From assembly GCA_020025395.1 (NCBI GenBank), contig JAHHSE010000003.1, positions 1 to 35,722 on the forward strand: a stretch of 35,722 nucleotides of DNA, read 5' to 3'. Both the position numbers and the translations under genes were made by a program. The DNA is from Oscillospiraceae bacterium. GTDB lineage: Bacteria; Bacillota; Clostridia; Oscillospirales; Oscillospiraceae. Each line of letters starts with the position of its first letter. Within the stretch, counting starts at the first letter, position 1. The notes under the pieces are model-generated. The model did no database searches and was not told where the DNA came from. It saw only the letters and a list, made by a program, of their open reading frames with translations. Positions 24,378 to 32,121 of this stretch are shown piece by piece.

Positions 24378-25274
24378 TTGTCAACCAAAGAACGGGGGTT
24401 GGGAAAGGGTCTGGGCGCTCTGCTGGGCGATGCCGCATTGCAGACCCAGGAGGGGGGTTCCATCACCCTGCCCATCTCCCAGGTACAGCCTGGACTCAAC
24501 CAACCCAGAAAGCGATTTGAGGAATCCGCCCTCAGTGATCTGGCGGATTCCATTCTCCAATACGGTATTATTCAGCCTCTGACCGTCCGTCGTCTGTCCT
24601 CCGGCTACTATCAGATCATCGCCGGGGAGCGGAGGTGGCGGGCCGCCAAGCAGGCGGGGCTGGATGAGGTCCCCGCCATTGTTATTGAGGCGGACGACAG
24701 AAAGGTAATGGAAATCGGCCTCATTGAAAACCTCCAGCGGGAGGATTTAAACCCCATGGAAGAGGCCAAGGGCTATAAAACTCTGATGGAGGAATACGGT
24801 CTTACCCAGGAAGGGGTGGCGGAGCGGATGGGGAAGTCCCGTCCCGCCATTGCAAATACCCTCCGCCTTTTGGCTCTTCCGGACGCGGTCCAGCTCATGC
24901 TGGAGGAGGGCAAGCTCTCTGCCGGCCATGCCCGTGCCCTTCTGGTGCTGCCCAAGGGGGACCTGCAAAAAAAATTGGCCCAGCGAATTGTTTCCGAAGG
25001 TCTCTCGGTGCGGCAGACAGAGTCCCTGGCCAAACAGCTGGCCAAAAATGGCCGGGAAGAGGAGATTCCAAAGCCCAAGCCCCAGCCCGATCTCTATCTC
25101 AATGATGCCGCCAAGACCCTTTCCGCCCGCTTTGGGCGCAAGGTGGCCATTTCTCCGGGAAAGAAAAAGGGAAAGGTGGAATTTGAGTATTACGATCAAA
25201 AGGATCTCATGCTCCTGTTAGACGCCTTGGAGACAGCCTCCATTCCCACGAAAGGAGGCCCTGACCATGAGTGA
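24378..25274 (+). CDS. parB: Chromosome-partitioning protein ParB (Spo0J)
   Basis: 298 aa, starting with a TTG at 24378 that is supported by the canonical N-terminus GLGKGLGALL and an AAAGGATG eight bases upstream. It binds parS, spreads as a CTP-dependent clamp and activates ParA. Seen: LNQPRKRFEE, GERRWRAAKQAG (CTP pocket), IENLQREDLNPMEEAKGY, helix-turn-helix GLTQEGVAERMGKSRPAIANTL, and a C-terminal dimerization region with RFGRKVAISPGKKKGKVEFEYY. Its last eight bases overlap the next gene's start. Confidence 0.97.
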   Translation: MSTKERGLGKGLGALLGDAALQTQEGGSITLPISQVQPGLNQPRKRFEESALSDLADSILQYGIIQPLTVRRLSSGYYQIIAGERRWRAAKQAGLDEVPAIVIEADDRKVMEIGLIENLQREDLNPMEEAKGYKTLMEEYGLTQEGVAERMGKSRPAIANTLRLLALPDAVQLMLEEGKLSAGHARALLVLPKGDLQKKLAQRIVSEGLSVRQTESLAKQLAKNGREEEIPKPKPQPDLYLNDAAKTLSARFGRKVAISPGKKKGKVEFEYYDQKDLMLLLDALETASIPTKGGPDHE

Positions 25275-25845
25275 GTCCCCCAATACCGGCTCTTCCGATC
25301 CCTCCTCCGGGGAGGGCGGTTCCCAAAAAAGCCGGGATAGCAACAAGGGACGGGTGGTCACCTATCTCACCATTCTTTTTGTGGCTGCCTTTATCCTGCT
25401 TCTCATGACCTTTCTGATGCAGCAAAGGAGCAATCAAGAGACCATTGACGGCCTGACCCAATCCCTCAACACCCTCCACTCCACCCAGAATCTGGTGGAG
25501 ACCAATCAGAATCTCATAGAGGAGAACGCCCGGCTGAAGGCCGCGGTTTCCTCTCTGGAGGAGCTCCATCAAACGCACAGCGTCCTGACCAAGGAGGCCG
25601 ACGCTCTCAAGGATCAGGTTGCCGCCATGCAGTATTTCTGGCAAATCGACGAGGCCTATGTGAAGGGCCGATACAGCCTTTGCCGGAGTCTGATTGAGGA
25701 AATGGAGGCCCAGCCCACCCAGACGGGGGGAGACAAAACACTCTCCGACCTTCTCCCTACGGAAAATACCACGGGAACCAAACGCTTCTCCCCTTCCCAA
25801 CGATACGCGGAAATCTATGAGGCGGTAAACGAAACCCCTTCCTGA
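25267..25845 (+). CDS. Single-pass membrane coiled-coil protein, unknown function
   Basis: 192 aa; I recognise no named family. A hydrophilic, Ser/Gly-rich N-terminus (1-30) is followed by one membrane helix at about 32-52 (TYLTILFVAAFILLLMTFLM). A coiled-coil-like stretch of regular heptads lies at about 55-125 (IDGLTQSLNTLHSTQN, LIEENARLKAAVSSLEEL). A less structured C-terminus ends the protein. The topology (short cytoplasmic tail, single helix, external coiled coil) resembles DivIC/FtsL-like division proteins, though no division-protein motif is certain. The ATG at 25267 overlaps the parB stop by eight bases, so it is coupled to parB. A parS-like site follows. Confidence 0.8.
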   Translation: MSESPNTGSSDPSSGEGGSQKSRDSNKGRVVTYLTILFVAAFILLLMTFLMQQRSNQETIDGLTQSLNTLHSTQNLVETNQNLIEENARLKAAVSSLEELHQTHSVLTKEADALKDQVAAMQYFWQIDEAYVKGRYSLCRSLIEEMEAQPTQTGGDKTLSDLLPTENTTGTKRFSPSQRYAEIYEAVNETPS

Positions 25846-25860
25846 GTTTCATGTGAAACG
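25845..25860. promoter_or_regulatory. parS-like site 4
   Basis: AGTTTCATGTGAAACG matches 13 of 16; the core GTTTCATGTGAAAC is shared with site 1. It is just after the coiled-coil gene and before serS. Confidence 0.65.
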
Positions 25861-25891
25861 TCCCATGGATCAAATAATGAGGTGAACAAAG

Positions 25892-27202
25892 ATGTTAGAT
25901 ATGAAATTTCTCCGGGAAAATCCCGATGTGGTCAAGGAAAATATAAAAAAGAAATTCCAGGAGGGCAAGCTTCCTCTGGTCGATGAGGTCCTTTTGCTGG
26001 ACGCAGAAAATCGGGCCGTCATGAATGAGGCCCAGGCCCTGCGGGCGGAGCGGAACACCCTCTCCAAGCAGGTGGGCGTGCTCATGGGCCAGGGGAAAAA
26101 GGACCCTTCCAAGCAGGAGGAGGCCGAGGCACTGAAGGCCAAAGTCACCGCCCAGGCCCAGCGTCTGGGTGAGTTGGAGAAGAAAGAGACCGAACTGGCG
26201 GAGAGGATTCGGAAGATCATGCTTCAAATTCCCCAGATCATTGATGACTCCGTCCCCATCGGCCCCGACGACTCGGCCAATGTGGAGGTGGAGCGTTTTG
26301 GGGAGGCTCTGGTCCCTGACTTTGAAATTCCCTACCACACCCAGATTATGGAGTCCTTCGATGGAATTGACATGGACGCTGCCGGGCGGGTGTCCGGCAA
26401 TGGGTTCTACTATCTTCTGGGGGACATTGCCCGTCTGCACGAGGCAGTGCTGGCCTATGGGCGGGACTTTATGATTGACAAGGGCTTCACCTACTGCATT
26501 CCCCCCTTTATGATCCACGGCAGTGTGGTGGAGGGCGTCATGAGCCAGACCGATATGGACAGCATGATGTATAAGATTGAGGGAGAGGATCTCTACCTCA
26601 TCGGCACCTCGGAGCATTCCATGATCGGACGATTCATTGACCAGATCATCCCCACGGAAAAGCTGCCCCAGACCCTCACCTCCTACTCCCCCTGCTTCCG
26701 AAAGGAAAAGGGCGCCCACGGAATTGAAGAGCGGGGAATCTATCGGATTCACCAGTTTGAGAAGCAGGAGATGATCGTGGTCTGCCGTCCGGAGGAGTCC
26801 ATGGAGTGGTATGAAAAGCTGTGGCAATACTCTGTGGAGCTTTTCCGCAGCTTTGACATTCCCGTCCGCCAGCTGGAGTGCTGCTCCGGCGACCTGGCGG
26901 ATCTGAAGGTTAAATCCTGCGATATTGAGGCCTGGTCCCCCCGTCAGCAAAAATATTTTGAGGTGTGCTCCTGCTCCAATCTGGGCGACGCGCAGGCCCG
27001 CCGCCTGAAGATTCGGTACAAGGACGACAGCGGACGCACCCAGCTGGCCCACACCCTGAACAATACCTGTGTGGCTCCCCCCCGGATGCTCATTGCCCTG
27101 CTGGAAAATAACCTTCAGCCGGACGGCTCGGTCAAGATTCCCAAGGTCCTCCAGCCCTATATGGGGGGCAAGGAAATCCTGCTGCCCAAAAGCAGGTCCT
27201 GA
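25892..27202 (+). CDS. serS: Seryl-tRNA synthetase
   Basis: Class II aminoacyl-tRNA synthetase, 436 aa, normal length. An N-terminal tRNA-binding coiled-coil arm spans about residues 30-100 (KKFQEGK, then long Lys/Glu helices). Class motifs: LIGTSEHSMIG near 238 (the TSE motif binding the serine), motif 2 with CFRKEKGAHGIEERGIYRIH near 269-288, and motif 3 with CSCSNLGDAQARRLKIRY. The ATG at 25892 has GAGGTGA upstream. There is only a 46-base gap to the previous gene, so no T-box leader. Confidence 0.98.
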   Translation: MLDMKFLRENPDVVKENIKKKFQEGKLPLVDEVLLLDAENRAVMNEAQALRAERNTLSKQVGVLMGQGKKDPSKQEEAEALKAKVTAQAQRLGELEKKETELAERIRKIMLQIPQIIDDSVPIGPDDSANVEVERFGEALVPDFEIPYHTQIMESFDGIDMDAAGRVSGNGFYYLLGDIARLHEAVLAYGRDFMIDKGFTYCIPPFMIHGSVVEGVMSQTDMDSMMYKIEGEDLYLIGTSEHSMIGRFIDQIIPTEKLPQTLTSYSPCFRKEKGAHGIEERGIYRIHQFEKQEMIVVCRPEESMEWYEKLWQYSVELFRSFDIPVRQLECCSGDLADLKVKSCDIEAWSPRQQKYFEVCSCSNLGDAQARRLKIRYKDDSGRTQLAHTLNNTCVAPPRMLIALLENNLQPDGSVKIPKVLQPYMGGKEILLPKSRS

Positions 27203-27231
27203 TATCATTAAGAAACAGGAGTACCTCAACC

Positions 27232-27405
27232 GTGGACGACAACAACTTAAATTCCCCCCAGATCCCCCCTGACGGGGAGGAAAAGCCCTCCCCCAAAACA
27301 CCCGTCTATGTCCGTGTTTTGGCGCTGATTGGGGCATTGGCTATGGTGGCTCTTACCATTGCCTATGCCTATTCCATCGCCACCGGGAAAATCTTTTGGT
27401 TTTAA
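27232..27405 (+). CDS. Small single-pass membrane protein
   Basis: 57 aa, starting with a GTG at 27232 that has AGGAG ten bases upstream. A hydrophilic Pro/Glu-rich N-terminus (about 1-25, IPPDGEEKPSPKTP) is followed by one membrane helix at about 29-48 (LALIGALAMVALTIAYAYSI) and a short basic tail ending KIFWF. No known family is recognised. The stop is two bases before the rsmG ATG. rsmG has no good ribosome binding site, so this small gene may couple translation. Confidence 0.75.
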   Translation: MDDNNLNSPQIPPDGEEKPSPKTPVYVRVLALIGALAMVALTIAYAYSIATGKIFWF

Positions 27406-27407
27406 GT

Positions 27408-28118
27408 ATGAAAGAACAGCTCAATACCGGCCTTCTCCAGCTGGGCCTCTCCCCCGACCCTGTGGCGGTGGAAAAGCTGGAACGATACGCCGCCCTGCTG
27501 CTGGAGCAGAATCAGGTGATGAACCTCACCGCCATCACCGATCCTCAGCAGGTGGCCAGCCTCCATCTGTTGGATTCCGCCGCCCTCCTCTCTCTGGTTT
27601 CCCTGAAAGGGAAAACGCTGATTGATGTGGGAACCGGGGCGGGCTTTCCCGGCCTCGTACTGAAAATTCTGGAGCCAACCCTGGAGCTTACCCTGTTGGA
27701 CGGCCTGCAAAAGCGGCTGGACTGGCTGGGGAGGGTCTGTGAAATTCTGGACCTCTCCCCTGTCACCCGGCTCCATGGCCGGGCAGAGGAGTTTTCCCTA
27801 AAAGCGCCCTATCGGGAGGGCTATGACTTTGCCTCTGCCAGGGCGGTGGCCTCTATGAATGTACTAAGCGAAATGTGCCTGCCCTATGTGAAGGTGGGAG
27901 GCACATTTCTGGCCATGAAGAGTGTGGGCAGCGATGAGGAGCTGTCCCAGGCCGCCCATGGAATCTCCCTCCTGGGCGGAAGGGTGGCGGCCTTGCGGGA
28001 GTATCCCGTTCCCCACACCGATGTCATCCATCGAGTGATTCAGATTGAGAAAACCACCCCCACCCCAAAGGGCTACCCCCGGCGCTGGGCCAAAATCCAA
28101 AAGGCCCCTCTGAACTGA
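27408..28118 (+). CDS. rsmG: 16S rRNA (guanine527-N7)-methyltransferase RsmG
   Basis: SAM-dependent methylation of G527 in 16S rRNA, 236 aa. Seen: NLTAITDPQQVASLHLLDSA, SAM-binding DVGTGAGFPG at about 72-81, and SARAVASMNVLSEMCLPYVK. The ATG at 27408 is chosen over the TTG four codons earlier because the upstream small gene ends just before it. In Bacillus rsmG (gidB) lies directly upstream of noc; here it has moved beyond serS. Confidence 0.96.
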   Translation: MKEQLNTGLLQLGLSPDPVAVEKLERYAALLLEQNQVMNLTAITDPQQVASLHLLDSAALLSLVSLKGKTLIDVGTGAGFPGLVLKILEPTLELTLLDGLQKRLDWLGRVCEILDLSPVTRLHGRAEEFSLKAPYREGYDFASARAVASMNVLSEMCLPYVKVGGTFLAMKSVGSDEELSQAAHGISLLGGRVAALREYPVPHTDVIHRVIQIEKTTPTPKGYPRRWAKIQKAPLN

Positions 28119-28127
28119 ATCATCCTC

Positions 28128-28177
28128 ATCCTTCCAGGGCTTTTATGGAGAAATCCTTCCAGGGCTTTCATGGGGAA
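28128..28177. repeat. 25-base tandem direct repeat
   Basis: Two adjacent copies of ATCCTTCCAGGGCTTT followed by YATGGRGAA, differing at two positions, in the 118-base gap between rsmG and the minD-like gene. Confidence 0.8.
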
Positions 28178-28182
28178 ACCCA

Positions 28183-28211
28183 TTGAAATTCCTGCCCCTG
28201 TATGATAAGAT
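28183..28211 (+). promoter_or_regulatory. Promoter of the minD-like gene
   Basis: -35 TTGAAA (28183-28188), 17-bp spacer, -10 TAAGAT (28206-28211). AGGAGG follows before the ATG. Confidence 0.7.
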
Positions 28212-28236
28212 GATAAAATGAGACAGGAGGTCAAAT

Positions 28237-28989
28237 ATGTCAACCGCAATCGTTGTGACCAGCGGAAAAGGGGGCACCGGAAAGACCTCCGTCACCGGGG
28301 GCATTGCCTCCTGTCTGGCCGCTCTGGGTCATAAGGTCCTCTGTATTGATCTGGACATCGGCTTGAGAAATCTGGACCTTTCCCTGGGCATGAGCGACCG
28401 GGTTCTCATGGATTTTACCGATGTGGTGGCGGGACGGTGCCGTTTGTCCAAGGCTGCGGTGGAGCATCCGGTGATTCAGGGCCTCTACCTGCTCACCGCC
28501 CCTCTCACCTCCCATCCCATTTCGGAGGAGGCCATTCAGGCCCTGATTGGGGAAGCGAAAGAGACCTTTGACTACATTCTGATGGACTCCCCCGCGGGAT
28601 TGGGCAGCGGCTTTCGTCTGGCTGTCTGCGGGGCGGACCGGGCCGTGGTAGTCTCCACCTCTGACCCCTCTGCCCTTCGGGATGCCCAGCGCACGGTGAC
28701 CGAACTGCGTCCCATGATCCCAGGGGGGATTCATCTGGTGATGAATCGGATTCAGCCAAAGCTGCTGAAAAAACTCCACACCACCATTGATGACGCCATG
28801 GACACCGCCGGACTCCCTCTTCTGGGCGTCATCCCCGAGGACCAGGCCATTCCTCTGGCGGCCGCCCTGGGTCAGCCTCTCCTCCTCTATTCCCGCAAAC
28901 TCTCCGCCATCGCCTATTTGAATATCGCAAAGCGGATTACCGGGAAGATGGTTCCCATGATGAGAATTCGATCCCTAGGATCATACTGA
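28237..28989 (+). CDS. minD: MinD-like septum-site ATPase
   Basis: Deviant-Walker ATPase of the MinD/ParA superfamily, 250 aa, expected to act at the membrane in division-site selection. Seen: TSGKGGTGKTSVTGGIAS at residues 8-25 (signature Lys), IDLDIGLRNLDLSLGM (a MinD hallmark), and DYILMDSPAGLGSGF. The C-terminus AKRITGKMVPMMRIRS is basic and hydrophobic and could be a membrane-targeting helix, though it has a Pro and lacks the usual MinD pattern. No minC or minE is found in the window. A plasmid-type or flagellar (FlhG-like) ATPase is less likely. The methylglyoxal-synthase-like gene follows 19 bases later. Confidence 0.85.
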   Translation: MSTAIVVTSGKGGTGKTSVTGGIASCLAALGHKVLCIDLDIGLRNLDLSLGMSDRVLMDFTDVVAGRCRLSKAAVEHPVIQGLYLLTAPLTSHPISEEAIQALIGEAKETFDYILMDSPAGLGSGFRLAVCGADRAVVVSTSDPSALRDAQRTVTELRPMIPGGIHLVMNRIQPKLLKKLHTTIDDAMDTAGLPLLGVIPEDQAIPLAAALGQPLLLYSRKLSAIAYLNIAKRITGKMVPMMRIRSLGSY

Positions 28990-29008
28990 AAAAGGAGTGT
29001 GTTTGGAA

Positions 29009-29425
29009 ATGAACATCGCACTAATGAGTCACGATCGAAAAAAAGAATTGATGGTGCAATTTTGTATTGCCTACTGCGGAATCTTTTCCAAGCACACGGT
29101 CTGTGCCACCAATACAACCGGCAAGATGGTGAGCGAGGCCACGGGCCTCCCCGTTCATCTTTTTCTCTCCCATGCCCATGGGGGCGCCCAACAGATCGGC
29201 GCCCGCATTGCCTATAATGAGATTGACATGGTTCTTTTTTTCAGCGATCCCCAATCGGATGAGCTGGATGCCGATCTCATCTATATCCGAAAGCTCTGTG
29301 ACCAATACAGCATCCCCTTCGCTACCAATGTAGCCACCGCTGAACTGCTGATTCTGGGGCTTAACCGTGGGGATCTGGACTGGCGGAACATTGTCAGCCC
29401 CAAGACCCAGCCCTTTACCGTATAA
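29009..29425 (+). CDS. Methylglyoxal synthase-like protein, catalytic residues not conserved
   Basis: 138 aa, clearly MgsA-fold: MNIALMSHDRKKELMVQF, KHTVCATNTTGKM (phosphate-binding TGTTG loop with one change) and IPFATNVATAELL. MgsA turns dihydroxyacetone phosphate into methylglyoxal. However, the family motif GPxGGDQQ, whose Asp is the catalytic base (Asp71 in E. coli), reads HAHGGAQQ, with Ala60 at that position. The conserved Pro-His of the following loop (E. coli His98) is also missing, with one residue deleted. Methylglyoxal synthesis is therefore doubtful. The ATG at 29009 has GGAG 11 bases upstream. It is cotranscribed with minD, a pairing known in clostridia (minCDE-rodA-mgsA). A structural or regulatory role is possible (inference). 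Confidence 0.82.
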   Translation: MNIALMSHDRKKELMVQFCIAYCGIFSKHTVCATNTTGKMVSEATGLPVHLFLSHAHGGAQQIGARIAYNEIDMVLFFSDPQSDELDADLIYIRKLCDQYSIPFATNVATAELLILGLNRGDLDWRNIVSPKTQPFTV

Positions 29426-29446
29426 ATGATTTCAATGCCTCCGCTC

Positions 29447-29481
29447 CCCCCGCTCCTGTAGGCAGGGCGTCAGGGCGGGGG
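29447..29481 (+). terminator. GC-rich hairpin before hisS, possible terminator
   Basis: CCCCCGC (29447-29453) with GCGGGGG (29475-29481) plus inner CCTG/CAGG. It is followed by TATTTC, not a proper T-run. It could be a weak terminator or leader structure. The gap is too short for a T-box. Confidence 0.4.
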
Positions 29482-29507
29482 TATTTCACTGAAAGGAACG
29501 AACTGTT

Positions 29508-30905
29508 ATGGAGCGAATCAAACCCCGCACCCTCTCCGGATTCATGGAGCTTCTTCCTCAGGAGCAGGTCCTCTTTGACCGCATGGTGGCCCTTTTGCGG
29601 GAAAGTTACTCCCTCTATGGCTTTACCCCTCTGGATACCCCCGCCATCGAGGCCAGCGAAGTCCTTCTCGCCAAGGGAGGGGGAGAGACCGAGAAGCAGA
29701 TCTACCGCTTTACCAAGGGAGATTCCGACCTCTCTCTCCGATTTGATCTCACGGTTCCCCTGGCCAAATATGTCTCCATTCACTATAGCGACCTCTCCTT
29801 CCCCTTCCGCCGCTTTCAGATCGGCAAGGTCTATCGGGGGGAGCGGGCCCAGAGAGGACGGTTCCGGGAATTCTATCAGGCCGACATCGATGTAATCGGG
29901 GACGGAAAGCTGGACATTATCAACGAGGCCGAAATCCCCGCCATCATCTATCAGACCTTCACCGCTCTGGGACTCAACCGCTTTCAGATCCGCATCAACA
30001 ACCGGAAGATTCTCAACGGTCTCTTTGCGCTTTACGGCCTGGAGGAAAAGGCCGGGGAAATCATGCGGACCATAGATAAATTGGAAAAAATTGGAGCGGA
30101 AAAGGTCAGGGCCATTCTGGAGGAGGAATGCTCACTCTCCCCCTCCGTGTCCGGCCAGCTGATGGACCTCCTCTCCACCTCAGACCCTGTGACAGCTCTG
30201 GAAGAGAGAAAGGGAGAAAACTCTCTGTTGGACCAGGGAATTGAGGAGCTATCCACCGTAACCCGTTATCTCTCCGCCTTCGGGGTCCCCGCCGACCACT
30301 TCATGGTGGATCTGACCATCGCCCGCGGGCTGGATTACTATACCGGCACTGTCTATGAAACCGTAATGCTGGACCATCCGGAAGTAGGCTCTATTTGTTC
30401 CGGGGGGCGTTATGATAACTTAGCGGAGTATTACACAGAAAAACAACTCCCCGGCGTTGGAATTTCCATCGGACTCACCCGCCTTTTCTTTGTCCTCCAA
30501 GATCAAAAGATGCTCAACAGCGGCATAGGGACGGCTCCCGCGGATGTTCTCATTCTTCCCATGACCGAGGATCTCACCGCCGCCATCTCCCTCTCCACCG
30601 CCCTCCGGCAGGCCGGGATTCGGACCCAGCTCCACTGTGAGCAGAAGAAATTTAAGCAGAAGCTGGCCTATGCGGACAAGCTCTCCCTTCCCTTTGCCGT
30701 CTTTTTGGGAGAGGATGAGGTCCGGTCCCATACGGCCACGGTGAAAGACCTCACCATGGGCCAGGATCTCACGGAGGAGGCCCTTGCCGCTCTGAACGAA
30801 CAGGGACGGTATAAGCAGATCACCCTCCCCGTCGAGGAGGCTGTGGCCTATCTCCACCGCCGTCTGGCGGAACGGGAGACCCTCCCCCCTATCCTGGACC
30901 TCTAA
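29508..30905 (+). CDS. hisS: Histidyl-tRNA synthetase
   Basis: Class II synthetase, 465 aa, slightly longer than the usual 420-430. Motif 1 region is near the N-terminus (GFTPLDTPAIEASEVL). Motif 2 reads GKVYRGERAQRGRFREFYQ. The His-specific loop is ARGLDYYTGTVYE, followed by CSGGRYDNL and motif 3 GVGISIGLTRL. The C-terminal domain (about 345-440, ADVLILPMTEDL...QKKFKQKLAYADKL) is the anticodon-binding fold, so this is HisS and not the shorter HisZ. The ATG at 29508 follows AAAGGAACGAACTGTT. It is followed by an SLH gene and then aspS. Confidence 0.95.
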   Translation: MERIKPRTLSGFMELLPQEQVLFDRMVALLRESYSLYGFTPLDTPAIEASEVLLAKGGGETEKQIYRFTKGDSDLSLRFDLTVPLAKYVSIHYSDLSFPFRRFQIGKVYRGERAQRGRFREFYQADIDVIGDGKLDIINEAEIPAIIYQTFTALGLNRFQIRINNRKILNGLFALYGLEEKAGEIMRTIDKLEKIGAEKVRAILEEECSLSPSVSGQLMDLLSTSDPVTALEERKGENSLLDQGIEELSTVTRYLSAFGVPADHFMVDLTIARGLDYYTGTVYETVMLDHPEVGSICSGGRYDNLAEYYTEKQLPGVGISIGLTRLFFVLQDQKMLNSGIGTAPADVLILPMTEDLTAAISLSTALRQAGIRTQLHCEQKKFKQKLAYADKLSLPFAVFLGEDEVRSHTATVKDLTMGQDLTEEALAALNEQGRYKQITLPVEEAVAYLHRRLAERETLPPILDL

Positions 30906-30947
30906 ACCGATTTGAGGGACACTTTCCATCAAATGGAGGAACCCATT

Positions 30948-32069
30948 TTGAAACAGATCATCCGCCGAATCGTCGTTCTGACCCTGGCCTTAACCATCTC
31001 CTGCCCCGCTGTCTCCGCCGCCCTGGCCCCTCTCTTTCCCGTCATTCAGAGTGATCCCGGATTTCCCGATGTGGCGGGGCACTGGTCCGCCCCCTATGTG
31101 AAAACCTGTGTGGAAACAGGACTGATGGAGGGAGTGGGCAGTGGCTTTGCCCCCGATGTCACCCTGACCAACGGAGAGACCATCGCCATTGCCGCCCGGA
31201 TTCGGGCCGCCCTGATGGGAGACACCATCCCCTCTGTCCCCGGACAGACCTGGTACCAGCCCTATGCGGACTATTTAAGCCTGTCCGGACTGGCACTCCC
31301 CTCCCCGAAGGCCTACTCCACCCGTCAGGGTTTCTTTTCCCTGCTCTCCGGGGTACTGCCGGACAGCGCCCTCCCCCCCATCAACAACATCACCGTCCTG
31401 CCCGATACCAGGGACCCCGCCATCCTTCGATTTTACAATGGGGGCATTCTGACCGGAATCGATGCCTATGGAACTTTTTATGGGGAAGGACCTCTCTCCC
31501 GCGGGGAATGCGCCGCCATGGTGGCCCGTGTGATTGATCCCTCCCTCCGCAGGAGCTTCACACCTGCCGGGCAGGTTCCCGCCTCCCCCTATCCGCCCCA
31601 GGGGGTGGTCTTTACCATCAATGGGACCCCTGTCCCATACAGTCAGTTTGAGCCTCTCCTTCTGAATCTGATGGAGGATCTCCATCAGGTTTATGCCAGC
31701 TATGGCCTGGTTTTTGACTGGGAGGACCCCTCCGGCATGGAGGATTGGCGCACCACCTTTAAAGCCGGAGCAAGAGATTCCCTGACGGCAGAAAAAGTGG
31801 CAGAGACCCAGTCCGCCCAGCTGGGCTGTTCCCCGGAGGATCTGGCCCTCACCCTGTTCGGTCCCCCCACGGAGAAGGAGATCTCCCGGTATGGGGCAGA
31901 GCATCAAATTGACCTCACCCTCCCCCATGCGAAGGAGGAGGTCTCCCAGCTTCTTCTGGAGGAAAAGCTAAACCAGCAAATGGCCCTCTGGGTGAATGCC
32001 GCCCGGGTACAAACCACCCCCCTGTATGACCAAATTGACCCAAAATTGATTTGGGAGCTTTATCATTGA
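30948..32069 (+). CDS. Secreted SLH protein with SurA_N-like chaperone region, no parvulin domain
   Basis: 373 aa from TTG at 30948, which has GGAGG eight bases upstream. A signal peptide (about 1-25, ILVVLTLALTI-like core, ending PAVSAA) is followed by two SLH-like stretches: FPDVAGHWSAPYVKTCVETG near 40-95, and a divergent one ending LSRGECAAMVARVI near 165-200. The C-terminal half (about 220-373) begins VVFTINGTPVPYSQF, similar to the SurA_N chaperone domain of the PPIase at 2697-3890, but no parvulin domain follows. It probably sits on the cell surface. It lies between hisS and aspS, which are adjacent in many Firmicutes. Function is unknown; chaperone-like binding is inference. Confidence 0.78.
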   Translation: MKQIIRRIVVLTLALTISCPAVSAALAPLFPVIQSDPGFPDVAGHWSAPYVKTCVETGLMEGVGSGFAPDVTLTNGETIAIAARIRAALMGDTIPSVPGQTWYQPYADYLSLSGLALPSPKAYSTRQGFFSLLSGVLPDSALPPINNITVLPDTRDPAILRFYNGGILTGIDAYGTFYGEGPLSRGECAAMVARVIDPSLRRSFTPAGQVPASPYPPQGVVFTINGTPVPYSQFEPLLLNLMEDLHQVYASYGLVFDWEDPSGMEDWRTTFKAGARDSLTAEKVAETQSAQLGCSPEDLALTLFGPPTEKEISRYGAEHQIDLTLPHAKEEVSQLLLEEKLNQQMALWVNAARVQTTPLYDQIDPKLIWELYH

Positions 32070-32095
32070 TACCCTTTTGTAATCTCTATTATAAT
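32066..32095 (+). promoter_or_regulatory. Sigma-A promoter of aspS
   Basis: -35 TTGATA (32066-32071, overlapping the previous stop), 18-bp spacer, -10 TATAAT (32090-32095). Confidence 0.75.
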
Positions 32096-32121
32096 TATTA
32101 CAATTTGGAGTTGATTTTTCC

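Noticed and set aside
29426..29507. T-box leader before hisS (also checked before serS and aspS)
   Set aside because: Gaps of 82, 46 and 52 bases are too short and contain no T-box sequence.
29508..30905. HisZ (regulatory subunit of ATP phosphoribosyltransferase)
   Set aside because: The protein has the C-terminal anticodon-binding domain and all HisRS catalytic motifs, so hisS is favoured.
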